64,000 bases of DNA from Microbaculum marinum (lineage in GTDB: Bacteria; Pseudomonadota; Alphaproteobacteria; Rhizobiales; Tepidamorphaceae). Positions 26,016-33,185 of this stretch are shown here, in pieces. How positions within the stretch are numbered: the first letter of the stretch is position 1; every line of letters begins with the position of its first letter. Location: NCBI RefSeq assembly GCF_042646165.1, contig NZ_JBHRTC010000018.1, one strand, 5' to 3'. Made by a program: the position numbers and the translations under genes. A model generated the notes under the pieces. It made no database searches. It was not told the DNA's origin and saw only the letters and a program-made list of their open reading frames with translations.

Positions 26016-26194
26016 CGGACGGCCTGTGTAGCTGTATCGAGTTCCTGAAGCGCCACGGCGATCAGGTAGCTGACCAGATCCAGCCCAAGCTCATCGGCCT
26101 CGGCTTGGCTGGTGGTCAGTCTCTGCCTGAGTGCCTGGAGCCGTTCGGACCGTCCCGCCATATCCATCGAACCTGTAGAAGGTGATTGCGTCAT
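26012..26194 (-). CDS. Small hypothetical protein coupled to the nuclease
   Basis: A 60-residue helical protein (MTQSPSTGSMDMAGRSERLQ...) whose stop overlaps the nuclease start as ATGA (26012-26015). Two Met codons in the first 12 residues leave the exact start open. No family is recognised. It is the first gene of the minus-strand nuclease unit and is divergent from the lipoprotein gene at 26264, so the 69-bp gap must hold both promoters; I cannot define them. Confidence 0.55.
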   Translation of the reverse strand: MTQSPSTGSMDMAGRSERLQALRQRLTTSQAEADELGLDLVSYLIAVALQELDTATQAVR

Positions 26195-26263
26195 CGCGCC
26201 GTGGTTGCGATAGTTCCCTTAGGGCAACATTGCCGCCAGTTGAACGGCGGACACAGGGGGCAA

Positions 26264-26662
26264 ATGTACAGGATATTCTTCGGCCCGCGTATGGCCGCAC
26301 TCGCGTTTGCCGCCGCCGCCTCAAGTTGTGCGCCACCACCGTCGCCCCCGAGTCCCATTCAATTGTCGCCGGTCACACTGTCCGCAAAGCAAGTGGCGAT
26401 CGTGCAGTCCGATACCAGGAAACGCCTGAAAGATCCGGAGTCGGCACGCTTCGGTGTCTTCGCGGCAGGGGCGGACCAGAATGGTCAAATCAGCGTTTGC
26501 GGATACCTGAACGCGAAGAACAGCTTCGGCGGGTACATCGGCGAAAAGCCATTTGCGGGAACACTGACGAGCGAGGGCTTCTTTCTGATCGGTTTCGGCG
26601 ACAATGACAACGACTTGGCAGCCGTCACCGCGTTTTGCCGGCGCAGGAGCCTGATGCTGTGA
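26264..26662 (+). CDS. Predicted small lipoprotein
   Basis: The 132-residue product starts MYRIFFGPRMAALAFAAAASSCAPP, giving a short signal with a lipobox-like AASSC. The mature part contains VQSDTRKRLKDPESARFG and a glycine-rich C-terminal segment, a pattern I associate with small conserved envelope proteins of unknown role. The ATG follows AGGGGG. An earlier in-frame start at 26186 would overlap the divergent gene and lacks a signal. It is followed after 10 nt by a second lipoprotein gene. Confidence 0.65.
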   Translation: MYRIFFGPRMAALAFAAAASSCAPPPSPPSPIQLSPVTLSAKQVAIVQSDTRKRLKDPESARFGVFAAGADQNGQISVCGYLNAKNSFGGYIGEKPFAGTLTSEGFFLIGFGDNDNDLAAVTAFCRRRSLML

Positions 26663-26672
26663 GGGACAATCC

Positions 26673-27083
26673 GTGCGACTGATATTGGTCCTCGCCATCG
26701 CGGGGGCGTTGGTCGGCTGTGCCGCGAGTCCAAACTCGATCGCGCCGGCCTATGTGCCGGAGATGAGCTATGAAGGCATCACTTGCGAGCAGATCGGATC
26801 GGAACTCCGGCTGATCGAGGCGAAGCTCATCACGCTGTCAGACATGCAGAGCCAGCGCCGGGCGGCGGATGCCACCATGCTCATCCTGATTGGCGTCAGC
26901 CCGTCGCTATTCGATTCGCCGGCCGCGCGGGAAGCCGAAATCGCCCGACTGAAAGGTGCTTCAGAAACACTTCGACGAAAAGCGGCGGTCATGATCTGCG
27001 AAGTACCGCCTATCCCCGAAGACTTGTTGCCGCCGCAGCCTTCTCAGCCCCCGCTCGTTGCGACGGACGTGGCAGCGCAATAG
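26673..27083 (+). CDS. Predicted lipoprotein
   Basis: This is a 136-residue product with start codon GTG. It begins MRLILVLAIAGALVGCAAS, a standard lipoprotein signal with lipobox LVGC. The mature part is helical (SELRLIEAKLITLSDMQSQRR), possibly a coiled coil, with a proline-rich C-terminus. It forms a pair with the lipoprotein gene 10 nt upstream. No family assigned; an envelope-modifying cargo role is only an inference from location. Confidence 0.7.
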   Translation: MRLILVLAIAGALVGCAASPNSIAPAYVPEMSYEGITCEQIGSELRLIEAKLITLSDMQSQRRAADATMLILIGVSPSLFDSPAAREAEIARLKGASETLRRKAAVMICEVPPIPEDLLPPQPSQPPLVATDVAAQ

Positions 27084-27231
27084 CCGGACGGGTTTCAAAT
27101 TGGAGCCGGCTGCCTGATCCATCTCAATCGCGCAACTCCGCTCCGGCGGGGTCCGTGCGCGCATACCGAGAATCGACTTCCACCTGATCGCCGTGATCTA
27201 CTCTCTGACACTAAGTCACCAGGAGGGGGCA

Positions 27232-27900
27232 ATGTTATTGGACGAGCAGTACCGCGATTTGCTCCAAAGGAGGCAGCTGGTGGTTTCTAAGGCTGTCGAA
27301 GAAGGTCGGCCGTACACCCTAGAGGAAGTGCAAACTCTGGCGTCGTTGGAGGGCGCCCTGTCGGCTATGGAGGCGGTCGCTGCTTCGACGGCGGAAGCAG
27401 TAGATGGTGCAGCCGGAAGATCTGATCTAGATCTTCGCCTTGCTGAAAAGGCGCACGACAAGCACTTCAGTTTTGTGTTGCACATGAACCAATCAGTGCT
27501 CGATACAGCGCTAAATGCACTGAAGAGTGCTGCATTGATCAATGGTGGCGCGGCGGTCGCTACACTAGCCTTTTTAGGAGCGCTTGCGAACCGGAAGGTC
27601 GGCCTTGGCAATGGGAGTGAAAACGCCCTTTTTGTGTTGTTTCTGTTTTCAGGGGGCGTGCTGTCGGCTGCAGTCGGATCCGGTGCTGCATATTTGACGC
27701 AGTATTTTTATGGGGCGGCGTCCAACGGAGCGTTGTTAATTTGGGATCACCCTTATATCAAGAAAAAAGAATGCTCTGGTGCATACAATTATCTTGGAAA
27801 ATCATTTCACGTATTGGCCGTTTTTCTAACGATCTCGTGCTATATACTGTTTGCATATGGCGTATACGAAATGGCGAAAACCGTTCGTCTGCTATTATAG
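27232..27900 (+). CDS. Integral membrane protein, AT-rich cargo gene
   Basis: A 222-residue protein. The N-terminal ~85 residues are soluble and helical (MLLDEQYRDLLQRRQLVVSKA...). Three membrane segments follow: SAALINGGAAVATLAFLGAL, ALFVLFLFSGGVLSAAVGSG and VLAVFLTISCYILFAYGVYE. The ATG at 27232 is chosen because AGGAGG precedes it; an in-frame start 13 codons upstream lacks one. Codon use is clearly AT-richer than all neighbours (TTA, AAA, ATA codons, TTTTTCTAACG stretches). This points to recent transfer, and the position at the end of the tail-gene block is typical of phage morons. Function unknown; exclusion or defence is one possibility. Confidence 0.75.
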   Translation: MLLDEQYRDLLQRRQLVVSKAVEEGRPYTLEEVQTLASLEGALSAMEAVAASTAEAVDGAAGRSDLDLRLAEKAHDKHFSFVLHMNQSVLDTALNALKSAALINGGAAVATLAFLGALANRKVGLGNGSENALFVLFLFSGGVLSAAVGSGAAYLTQYFYGAASNGALLIWDHPYIKKKECSGAYNYLGKSFHVLAVFLTISCYILFAYGVYEMAKTVRLLL

Positions 27901-27977
27901 ACCGATCTTGATTTTCATTCTGCGGTTGCGAGATTTTCGTACCATACAGTTCCGTGCTCGCTGAGCCGCCGGGTGCG

Positions 27978-28253
27978 CTATTCATCGTCGTCGCCGAAGC
28001 CCAATTCTTCGACAATCCGTGTTGCCTCGTCATAGTCCGCCTGGATTGCTTTCACGGCTTCGGCGATCTCGGCATCGGTCGCGTCCGGGACCAGCAGACG
28101 AACGTCGGCCTTGATGAAGTCGCTATGCTCGGCGACGATCTCGCCCGATTGCATTCGGTGCTTTCTGAACGACGCCAGCCAGGCCTTGGCGATGGTCGCC
28201 TTTCGGATGCGAGCCCGCGCGACGTCGTAGGGGTTGTTTTCCTGAGTCGTCAT
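27978..28253 (-). CDS. Hypothetical protein downstream of the tape-measure gene
   Basis: This 91-residue acidic protein (MTTQENNPYDVARARIRKA...) ends in an Asp/Glu-rich tail (GFGDDDE). Its ATG directly follows the TAG of the tape-measure-like gene with no spacing, so the two are certainly in one transcript and probably coupled. It contains no recognised domain. It may be a small tail-associated protein, but that is inferred from position only. Confidence 0.65.
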   Translation of the reverse strand: MTTQENNPYDVARARIRKATIAKAWLASFRKHRMQSGEIVAEHSDFIKADVRLLVPDATDAEIAEAVKAIQADYDEATRIVEELGFGDDDE

Positions 28254-30143
28254 CTATCGGCCTCTCATCTGTCCCTCCCGGATCGCCGGGATCATTTCAT
28301 GACGCCTGAAGGTGCTGACGCGCTGGTTTGCGATCCGAACCGCAACGGGCACCGCCGCCTGCTGCGCTACATTCACCACGTAGGGTTGGAACATATCACC
28401 CGGCTCGGTTCCGATGGTAATGTGTATGTTCGACGGTCCGCCGCCACCGCCCGCCGCGACCTTGGACATGGCCGCGTTGGACATGACTTCCACGCCGCCC
28501 CCGGGCTTCGCGAAGATGGGCTCCGGACCCTTCTCGCCGGTCATGGCCCATGTGCCGGAGGGAACCGTGCCGCCGCCGGCAAATCCGCCGGAGAATGCCC
28601 CGATCAGCGAAGACAAGAATCCTCCCATCGGCGTGCTGCCGAGCGTTGAATTGAGGATCTTCGCCTGAATGATCGCTGCGATCAGTTGCACGACAAGGCG
28701 CGCAAGCTGCGCCTCCATGTCTTCGGCATCCGCGTTGATGATCGAGAACGCATTGCCGATGGCGTCGCCGAATTGAGACGACACGTCATTGAGCATTTGC
28801 TGGCGCCGCGCGACGTCCTCGATGTGCTGGGCAGCGTCCGCGTATTCGCTGGAAAGCTGATCGATGTGCTCCAGCAGTTGGGGGGTGATCTCCAGCCCCG
28901 CGGCCTCGGCAGCGTTCAACAGTTCCCGCGCCGCCCGCGCCTGCTCTATAGCGAAGGCCGATTCTCCGTAGACCTCGGCCTCCAGCCGCAGGGCGTCGGT
29001 GCGGCGTTTGATCCATTCAACCTCCTGGGCGAACGTGTCGATCTTCGAGGCGCTGCCGCCGGTCTTCGTGTCGTCCTCCGGTGGTGGCGGCACGATCGGA
29101 TCGCCGGTCGGCGATGGTGTGTTCTGATTGATCTGGCCAAGCCGGTTCAACAGCGCGCTATACTGCTGATCGATTTCGCCGATCCGCCTTGCGATGGCGT
29201 CCAGGCCCCGCTCCGCTACCGGGTCGATTCGGCCGCCCGGACCGCGCGGCATCCGCTCCAGGCGTTCGCGCTCGGCGTTCAGGACGTCGCGCTCCCGGTT
29301 CAGGGTTTCCAGTTGCGCGCCGATAACCTGGGGATTTGTCTGGTTCTCCAGGCTTCGGAATTTCTCCAGGAGCTGGTCAACGGCGTCCACGGCCTGCAGG
29401 ATCGCCGTTTTGAAGTTGGTTCCGACTTGCTTCGTCAGGGTGGCAAAACGGTCGTCGACGCGCTCGGCAGCGCGGACAAGGCTTTCATCCAGGACGACGC
29501 CCGCCTTGCGCGCCGCTTCGCGCATCTGGTCCAGCCCGGCCGAACCGTTGCGCAGCATGTTGACCATAGACACGCCTTCGGAGTCGAAAAGCTTGAAGGC
29601 GAGCCGAACCCGCGTTGCAGGATCCTCGATCCGCTGCAATGCGTCGGCGACGTCGCCTAGCAATGCCTCAGTAGGGCGGACGTTGCCCTCCTGGTCCCGT
29701 AGCGCTATCCCTAGCTCCTGGAGCGCCGCCTTGGCCTCCCCGGTGCCCTGTGCGGCCTCGGCAGCACGTCGCGTGAAGCGCTGCAACGCCATGTCGAAGG
29801 TCTCTTGCGAGATGCCGGCAAGTTCCGCCGCGTACCGGTATTCCTGAAGCGCTTCGATGCCAACGCCAAGCTTGTCGGCGACCTTGCCGAGATTCGAGGA
29901 CTCCGCGACGATCTCCCGGACCGTGCGCGCGATCTGAGCAGCGCCGAGCACGCCCGCCGCCGCCGCCACGCCGCGCCCCATTGATACGAAGTTCGCCTGT
30001 ATCTTCTTGTTCATGGTGGCGAAGCGGGTTTCAATCGCCCGGGCCGAGCGGTTGGTTTCTCCGCGCGCCTTCGCCATCGCCCTCTCAAAATGCGCAATTC
30101 GCCCTTCAAGCTGGACGACGAGTCTTTCGGTGTCAGTTGCCAT
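28254..30143 (-). CDS. Phage tail tape-measure-like protein
   Basis: A 629-residue protein with the features of tape-measure proteins. The helical N-terminus MATDTERLVVQLEGRIAHFERAM is followed by a hydrophobic patch GVAAAAGVLGAAQIARTV and long coiled-coil regions (about 70-450). A Gly/Ala-rich hydrophobic segment (LVVQLIAAIIQAKILNS, then GGFLSSLIGAFSGGFAGGG) comes next, and the C-terminus contains TGEKGPEPIFAKPGGGVEVM, a pattern common in lambda-type tape measures. At about 94 nm by the usual length rule this would specify a medium siphovirus tail, but no other tail gene is present, so its present use is unclear. It lies 6 nt after the putative terminase small subunit gene. Confidence 0.8.
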   Translation of the reverse strand: MATDTERLVVQLEGRIAHFERAMAKARGETNRSARAIETRFATMNKKIQANFVSMGRGVAAAAGVLGAAQIARTVREIVAESSNLGKVADKLGVGIEALQEYRYAAELAGISQETFDMALQRFTRRAAEAAQGTGEAKAALQELGIALRDQEGNVRPTEALLGDVADALQRIEDPATRVRLAFKLFDSEGVSMVNMLRNGSAGLDQMREAARKAGVVLDESLVRAAERVDDRFATLTKQVGTNFKTAILQAVDAVDQLLEKFRSLENQTNPQVIGAQLETLNRERDVLNAERERLERMPRGPGGRIDPVAERGLDAIARRIGEIDQQYSALLNRLGQINQNTPSPTGDPIVPPPPEDDTKTGGSASKIDTFAQEVEWIKRRTDALRLEAEVYGESAFAIEQARAARELLNAAEAAGLEITPQLLEHIDQLSSEYADAAQHIEDVARRQQMLNDVSSQFGDAIGNAFSIINADAEDMEAQLARLVVQLIAAIIQAKILNSTLGSTPMGGFLSSLIGAFSGGFAGGGTVPSGTWAMTGEKGPEPIFAKPGGGVEVMSNAAMSKVAAGGGGGPSNIHITIGTEPGDMFQPYVVNVAQQAAVPVAVRIANQRVSTFRRHEMIPAIREGQMRGR

Positions 30144-30149
30144 TGGTGA

Positions 30150-30596
30150 TCAATCCCACGGCCGGCGGCCGGGCCGGTGATCCTGCTCGATGACGCCGGC
30201 GCGCTCCGGTCGGATGCGCGCCTGCGGCGTCAGTCGCAGCTTCGTCGACAGACTCGCTATCAATCGCGCTTCCCGGTCCGCCATCCGTTGGAGCCGTTCG
30301 TACCGCTCCGGCCCACCGTCGACGCCAAACCATTCAGCCTTGAACCGGTTCGTCTCGTAGGCGATGACGCCCGCGCGGCTGACAGCCTTGACCAGTTCCA
30401 CTAATACCGGCAACGCTTCGGTCGGCATCATCGCCGCCGGTGCTGCGTCGATCAGCGATCTCCAGATTGCCTGCTGCTCGTCGGTCAAGTGTTCCGGGGC
30501 TTCGTGCCGCGCGGTCCGGCTGACGTTTGCCAGGTCGGCGATGGTCCGGCCCGCCTGCGTCTCGAATGCCGCTGCTGATTTACGACCGCGTTTCAT
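30150..30596 (-). CDS. Putative phage terminase small subunit (P27-like)
   Basis: The 148-residue product starts MKRGRKSAAAFETQAG, a Lys/Arg-Gly start common in P27-type small terminase subunits. It then has HLTDEQQAIWRSLIDAAP and a helical core (LPVLVELVKAVSRAGVIAY) as in that family, where the protein binds packaging-site DNA. The ATG at 30596 has a GAGGA site. No large terminase subunit is found next to it or elsewhere in the element. Small terminase without the large one is a hallmark of phage satellites that redirect a helper's packaging, but it also fits decay. Assignment rests on pattern similarity only. Confidence 0.55.
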   Translation of the reverse strand: MKRGRKSAAAFETQAGRTIADLANVSRTARHEAPEHLTDEQQAIWRSLIDAAPAAMMPTEALPVLVELVKAVSRAGVIAYETNRFKAEWFGVDGGPERYERLQRMADREARLIASLSTKLRLTPQARIRPERAGVIEQDHRPGRRPWD

Positions 30597-30611
30597 CAAA
30601 ATTCCTCAGAT

Positions 30612-31286
30612 TTAGAACAAGTGTGCTTCCCGCGCCGGTCCCGCTGTCGAAGCTCGTAGCGATTTGAAGGGCCCCCTCCCCTGCACCTCTGCGATTTCAG
30701 TCAGCAGCCCGTGCCGGAGGGCCGTCTCGGGATGCATGGGTCGCTCGTCTTTGAACTGCGCTTCGAAGAACGCACGCCGGCCGCCGGTGCGCCGTGCAAA
30801 CAAGTTTATGAGCCTGCGCTGCTCGTCCCGCAGATGCGCAGCCGTCTCGGCGTATCGCTCGGCGGTCCAGCGCCTCGCCCCGGTGGGTAGTGGGACTTCT
30901 ATCCCATGCAGCATCACCGTGGCGTCCGGTGGTGCAATACGCTCGTCCCCTGCGAGGAGGATGATGGTCGCCGCTGATGCGCATGTATCGGTAACTCGCA
31001 CCGTCACTCGCGCCCTATGCCGGACCAATGCGTCATAGATGGCCTGGGCTTCGTGCACCGACCCGCCGGTACTGTTCAGCCGCACGACGATCTGACTCGC
31101 GTACTTATTGCTGGCGAGCGTGGCCTTAACCGCAGATGCTCGAATACTCTGCCCCAACCTGTCGGTAGAGCCGATTGGACCACTTAGCGTCAGATGCAGG
31201 GTATCCAGCGCGCGCGTCGGCTTGGTGTCGACCATGCGGCTTACGATCGAGCGGGCCATTTCTCGGCGCGGGTAGTATTTCGTCAT
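30612..31286 (-). CDS. ClpP/S14-like phage protease
   Basis: A 224-residue protein with the ClpP/crotonase fold: LHLTLSGPIGSTDRLGQSI, VVRLNSTGGSVHEAQAIYDALV (oxyanion-type glycine motif), nucleophile Ser in DTCASAATIILLAG, and catalytic His in ATVMLHGIEV. In tailed phages such proteins mature or assemble the procapsid, and their genes normally neighbour the capsid and portal genes, which are missing here. The first residues overlap the upstream gene in an ATGA arrangement (31283-31286). Alternatively it could act as a stand-alone protease under element control. Confidence 0.8.
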   Translation of the reverse strand: MTKYYPRREMARSIVSRMVDTKPTRALDTLHLTLSGPIGSTDRLGQSIRASAVKATLASNKYASQIVVRLNSTGGSVHEAQAIYDALVRHRARVTVRVTDTCASAATIILLAGDERIAPPDATVMLHGIEVPLPTGARRWTAERYAETAAHLRDEQRRLINLFARRTGGRRAFFEAQFKDERPMHPETALRHGLLTEIAEVQGRGPFKSLRASTAGPAREAHLF

Positions 31287-31537
31287 TGGCCCGCGCGCCT
31301 GTAGCTGCGGACCCTGAGACGCATATCGCCAGTCTCGCCTTTGACGTCCAACTCGACTGTCACGTCGTCGGCGTCCCGAACCGCTGCGACGCTGGCGACC
31401 ACGACATCCCGGAGCGCTTCCGGCGCGGTCCGCCCTGCTTCGGGGCGCATCCTTTCAATCAATTCGACCGCCACTGCCCGGCGGGGACGATCGGGCGCGC
31501 TCGCGGTTGCGAGGGGAACGATTTCAGTCTCAGTCAC
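31283..31537 (-). CDS. Small hypothetical protein
   Basis: Starting at GTG 31537, just after the terminator at 31551-31596, this reads 84 residues (VTETEIVPLATASAP...ERMRPEAGRTAPEALRD...). GAGG lies 7 bases upstream of the GTG. A longer frame from 31678 would have to be translated through the terminator stem and is therefore rejected. It ends in an ATGA overlap with the ClpP-like gene. It is the first gene of the downstream unit protease-TerS-tape measure. No family recognised. Confidence 0.6.
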   Translation of the reverse strand: MTETEIVPLATASAPDRPRRAVAVELIERMRPEAGRTAPEALRDVVVASVAAVRDADDVTVELDVKGETGDMRLRVRSYRRAGQ

Positions 31538-31550
31538 GCGGCACCTCGCG

Positions 31551-31596
31551 AAAAAAGTGCCCTGCCGATCAACGTCGCTGGAAATCGGCAGGGCAC
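31551..31596 (-). terminator. Intrinsic terminator inside the element
   Basis: The perfect 13-bp stem has arms GTGCCCTGCCGAT (31557-31569) and ATCGGCAGGGCAC (31584-31596); on the minus strand it is followed by T6. It separates the replication-type genes (from 36560) from the protease/terminase/tape-measure block, so late expression would need a separate promoter or antitermination. Confidence 0.88.
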
Positions 31597-31649
31597 GGCG
31601 CGGCGGAAGGAAACCCATGCGGGGAAAGGAACGCCGGCCGATTTCATGA

Positions 31650-32156
31650 TTAAACGGATCCCGCCAATCGACGGGCAACGACTTCGATCGACCCGAGTCC
31701 TACCTGGGGCAGACGCTCATCGGGGCCGCCGCTGCGGCGAATTTCGTCAGCAGCGGCATTGAGGTTGGCGACGGCGGCGCGGATTTCGGACAATGCGGAA
31801 AGCAGGCGGCTCGCCTCGCCCTCTCGATAGCGCTTCAGTGCGGCCACCACCTTCGGCGCCCGCACTTCGCGCAACTCCATTGCGCTGTTGCGGAGCCGGC
31901 GAACGTCGTCTTCAGCCCGCCGCAGTTCCTCCTCGGCGACGGATATCCGACCGGCGCGACCTGGGGCGGTTTCGGGGGTATTGACGAGAATTACCAACTG
32001 GTCGTGAAGCTGCTTCCGCTTCTCCCGCGCATCCCTTAGCTGGGCTTCCGCCGTGCGGTGCTCGCCAGTCATCGGCGCACGGGCCGCGACAATCGCCGCC
32101 GGGCTCGGTACGTCCAGGTCCACCGCCTCACCTTCAGTCTTTACCGCCATCAACAT
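31650..32156 (-). CDS. Coiled-coil hypothetical protein
   Basis: This 168-residue protein is dominated by a long charged helix (REKRKQLHDQLVILVN, then EEELRRAEDDVRRLRNSAMELREVR split by short gaps) predicted to form a coiled coil. The ATG at 32156 has AAAGGAG 8 bases upstream. It is the last gene before the terminator at 31551-31596. Scaffold-like or accessory structural roles are conceivable, but I do not recognise the family. Confidence 0.65.
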   Translation of the reverse strand: MLMAVKTEGEAVDLDVPSPAAIVAARAPMTGEHRTAEAQLRDAREKRKQLHDQLVILVNTPETAPGRAGRISVAEEELRRAEDDVRRLRNSAMELREVRAPKVVAALKRYREGEASRLLSALSEIRAAVANLNAAADEIRRSGGPDERLPQVGLGSIEVVARRLAGSV

Positions 32157-32216
32157 CGGCGCCGCTCCTTTGTTCGGTCCCTTGAATGACTAGCATGCTC
32201 CGGTTCGCCGAGGCCG

Positions 32217-32477
32217 TTATGCGTCACGTTCGACAATCCAATCGGCGAGCAACTGCTCGATCGCTTCCGCAATCGCGACCCGATCGTCCTCGTCCCAAGC
32301 CCCCAGCCGACCCGCCTCGATCAGCGCTTCAGTCAGGGCGAACTCGTCAATTTTGACTGGCAGTACGCAAAAACCGGCCTTCCGCAGTTCCCGATACCGG
32401 CGTTGACGTTCGGCCGGCGTCGCCATCATGACGACGCCGACAAGCTCCGCATCGGAGGGAAACAGTCGAGTATTCAT
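32217..32477 (-). CDS. Hypothetical protein
   Basis: The 86-residue product starts MNTRLFPSDAELVGVVMMAT and contains PAERQRRYRELRKAGFCVLPVKI, a short pattern I have seen in small phage or plasmid proteins that include a basic helix. The start overlaps the stop of the upstream gene as ATGA (32474-32477). An in-frame extension to 32582 is rejected because it lies within that gene. The C-terminal helix is acidic. Function unknown. Confidence 0.65.
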   Translation of the reverse strand: MNTRLFPSDAELVGVVMMATPAERQRRYRELRKAGFCVLPVKIDEFALTEALIEAGRLGAWDEDDRVAIAEAIEQLLADWIVERDA

Positions 32478-32872
32478 TGCAGCGGCTCTTCGCGCGGAAC
32501 CGGCCAGGGACCAGACGGCGACGGCCCCGGGTCCAGTAGCGAGCTGTAGTGCGTAGGTGATTGCCACCGCACGGAATCGCAACCGGCAGCCGAAGCCCTA
32601 ATCCGATCGCGCGAGTGCATCGACGTCCGGGAGCGAGGCGCACGACGCCGGACAGCATCGTCGAGGATCGCCAGCGCTAGCGCCCTTGCTAGCAAACGCG
32701 CCTCGGGTGCCCTCGATATGTCGTCCGCCGTCTCGACCAGGGCGGCCAAGTCATTGGGCAGATTGAATACGGCGTCGATATCGGCGCGGACGACCCGCAA
32801 CCGGCCTTCGGATTGGCCGACATGAAGCCCGACGCCCCGGTATTCGCCTTCGGTGGGGATGCAATCGGTCAT
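32474..32872 (-). CDS. Hypothetical protein
   Basis: A 132-residue protein (MTDCIPTEGEYRGVGLHVGQ...) with an N-terminal beta-rich part and a helical middle (APEARLLARALALAILDDAVRR), ending in a proline-rich tail. It overlaps both neighbours by the ATGA pattern, at 32869-32872 and 32474-32477. That makes a tightly coupled run of three small genes. No known motif. Confidence 0.62.
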   Translation of the reverse strand: MTDCIPTEGEYRGVGLHVGQSEGRLRVVRADIDAVFNLPNDLAALVETADDISRAPEARLLARALALAILDDAVRRRAPRSRTSMHSRDRIRASAAGCDSVRWQSPTHYSSLLDPGPSPSGPWPVPREEPLQ

Positions 32873-33054
32873 GACGCCTTGCCGCCCTTCAGCAGCCTCA
32901 GCGCGCGGGCGGTAACGGCATCGGGTTTGCCGTCGCTCGCGCGCTCGTGCGCCATAAGCGCCTTACATGCCTGGACGCGAGCCGTCGCCGGTGTCTCGGG
33001 ATTGGCAGCGATTTGACGCAGCGCCGCCAGCGCATCGAACTTGGGCTTCTTCAT
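32869..33054 (-). CDS. Small basic protein
   Basis: This 61-residue product, MKKPKFDALAALRQIAANPE..., is rich in Lys, Arg and Ala and predicted to be helical. I recall similar ~60-residue proteins with the opening K-F-D-ALAALRxIA in rhizobial phage elements. It follows the ATPase gene after a 131-bp gap and is coupled to the next gene. Its function may be DNA-associated, given the charge, but that is speculative. Confidence 0.62.
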   Translation of the reverse strand: MKKPKFDALAALRQIAANPETPATARVQACKALMAHERASDGKPDAVTARALRLLKGGKAS

Positions 33055-33185
33055 GTTGGTCTCCGGTTTTTTTCAGGTTGCGCGCGGAAAATCTGTCGGT
33101 GCTGGGGGCGCGGGTCCGGGCAAGGCGAGGGTTGCAAGGATTTGACACCCCCCGCTCAATGGAAATTGTTCCGGATCCGAAATGG

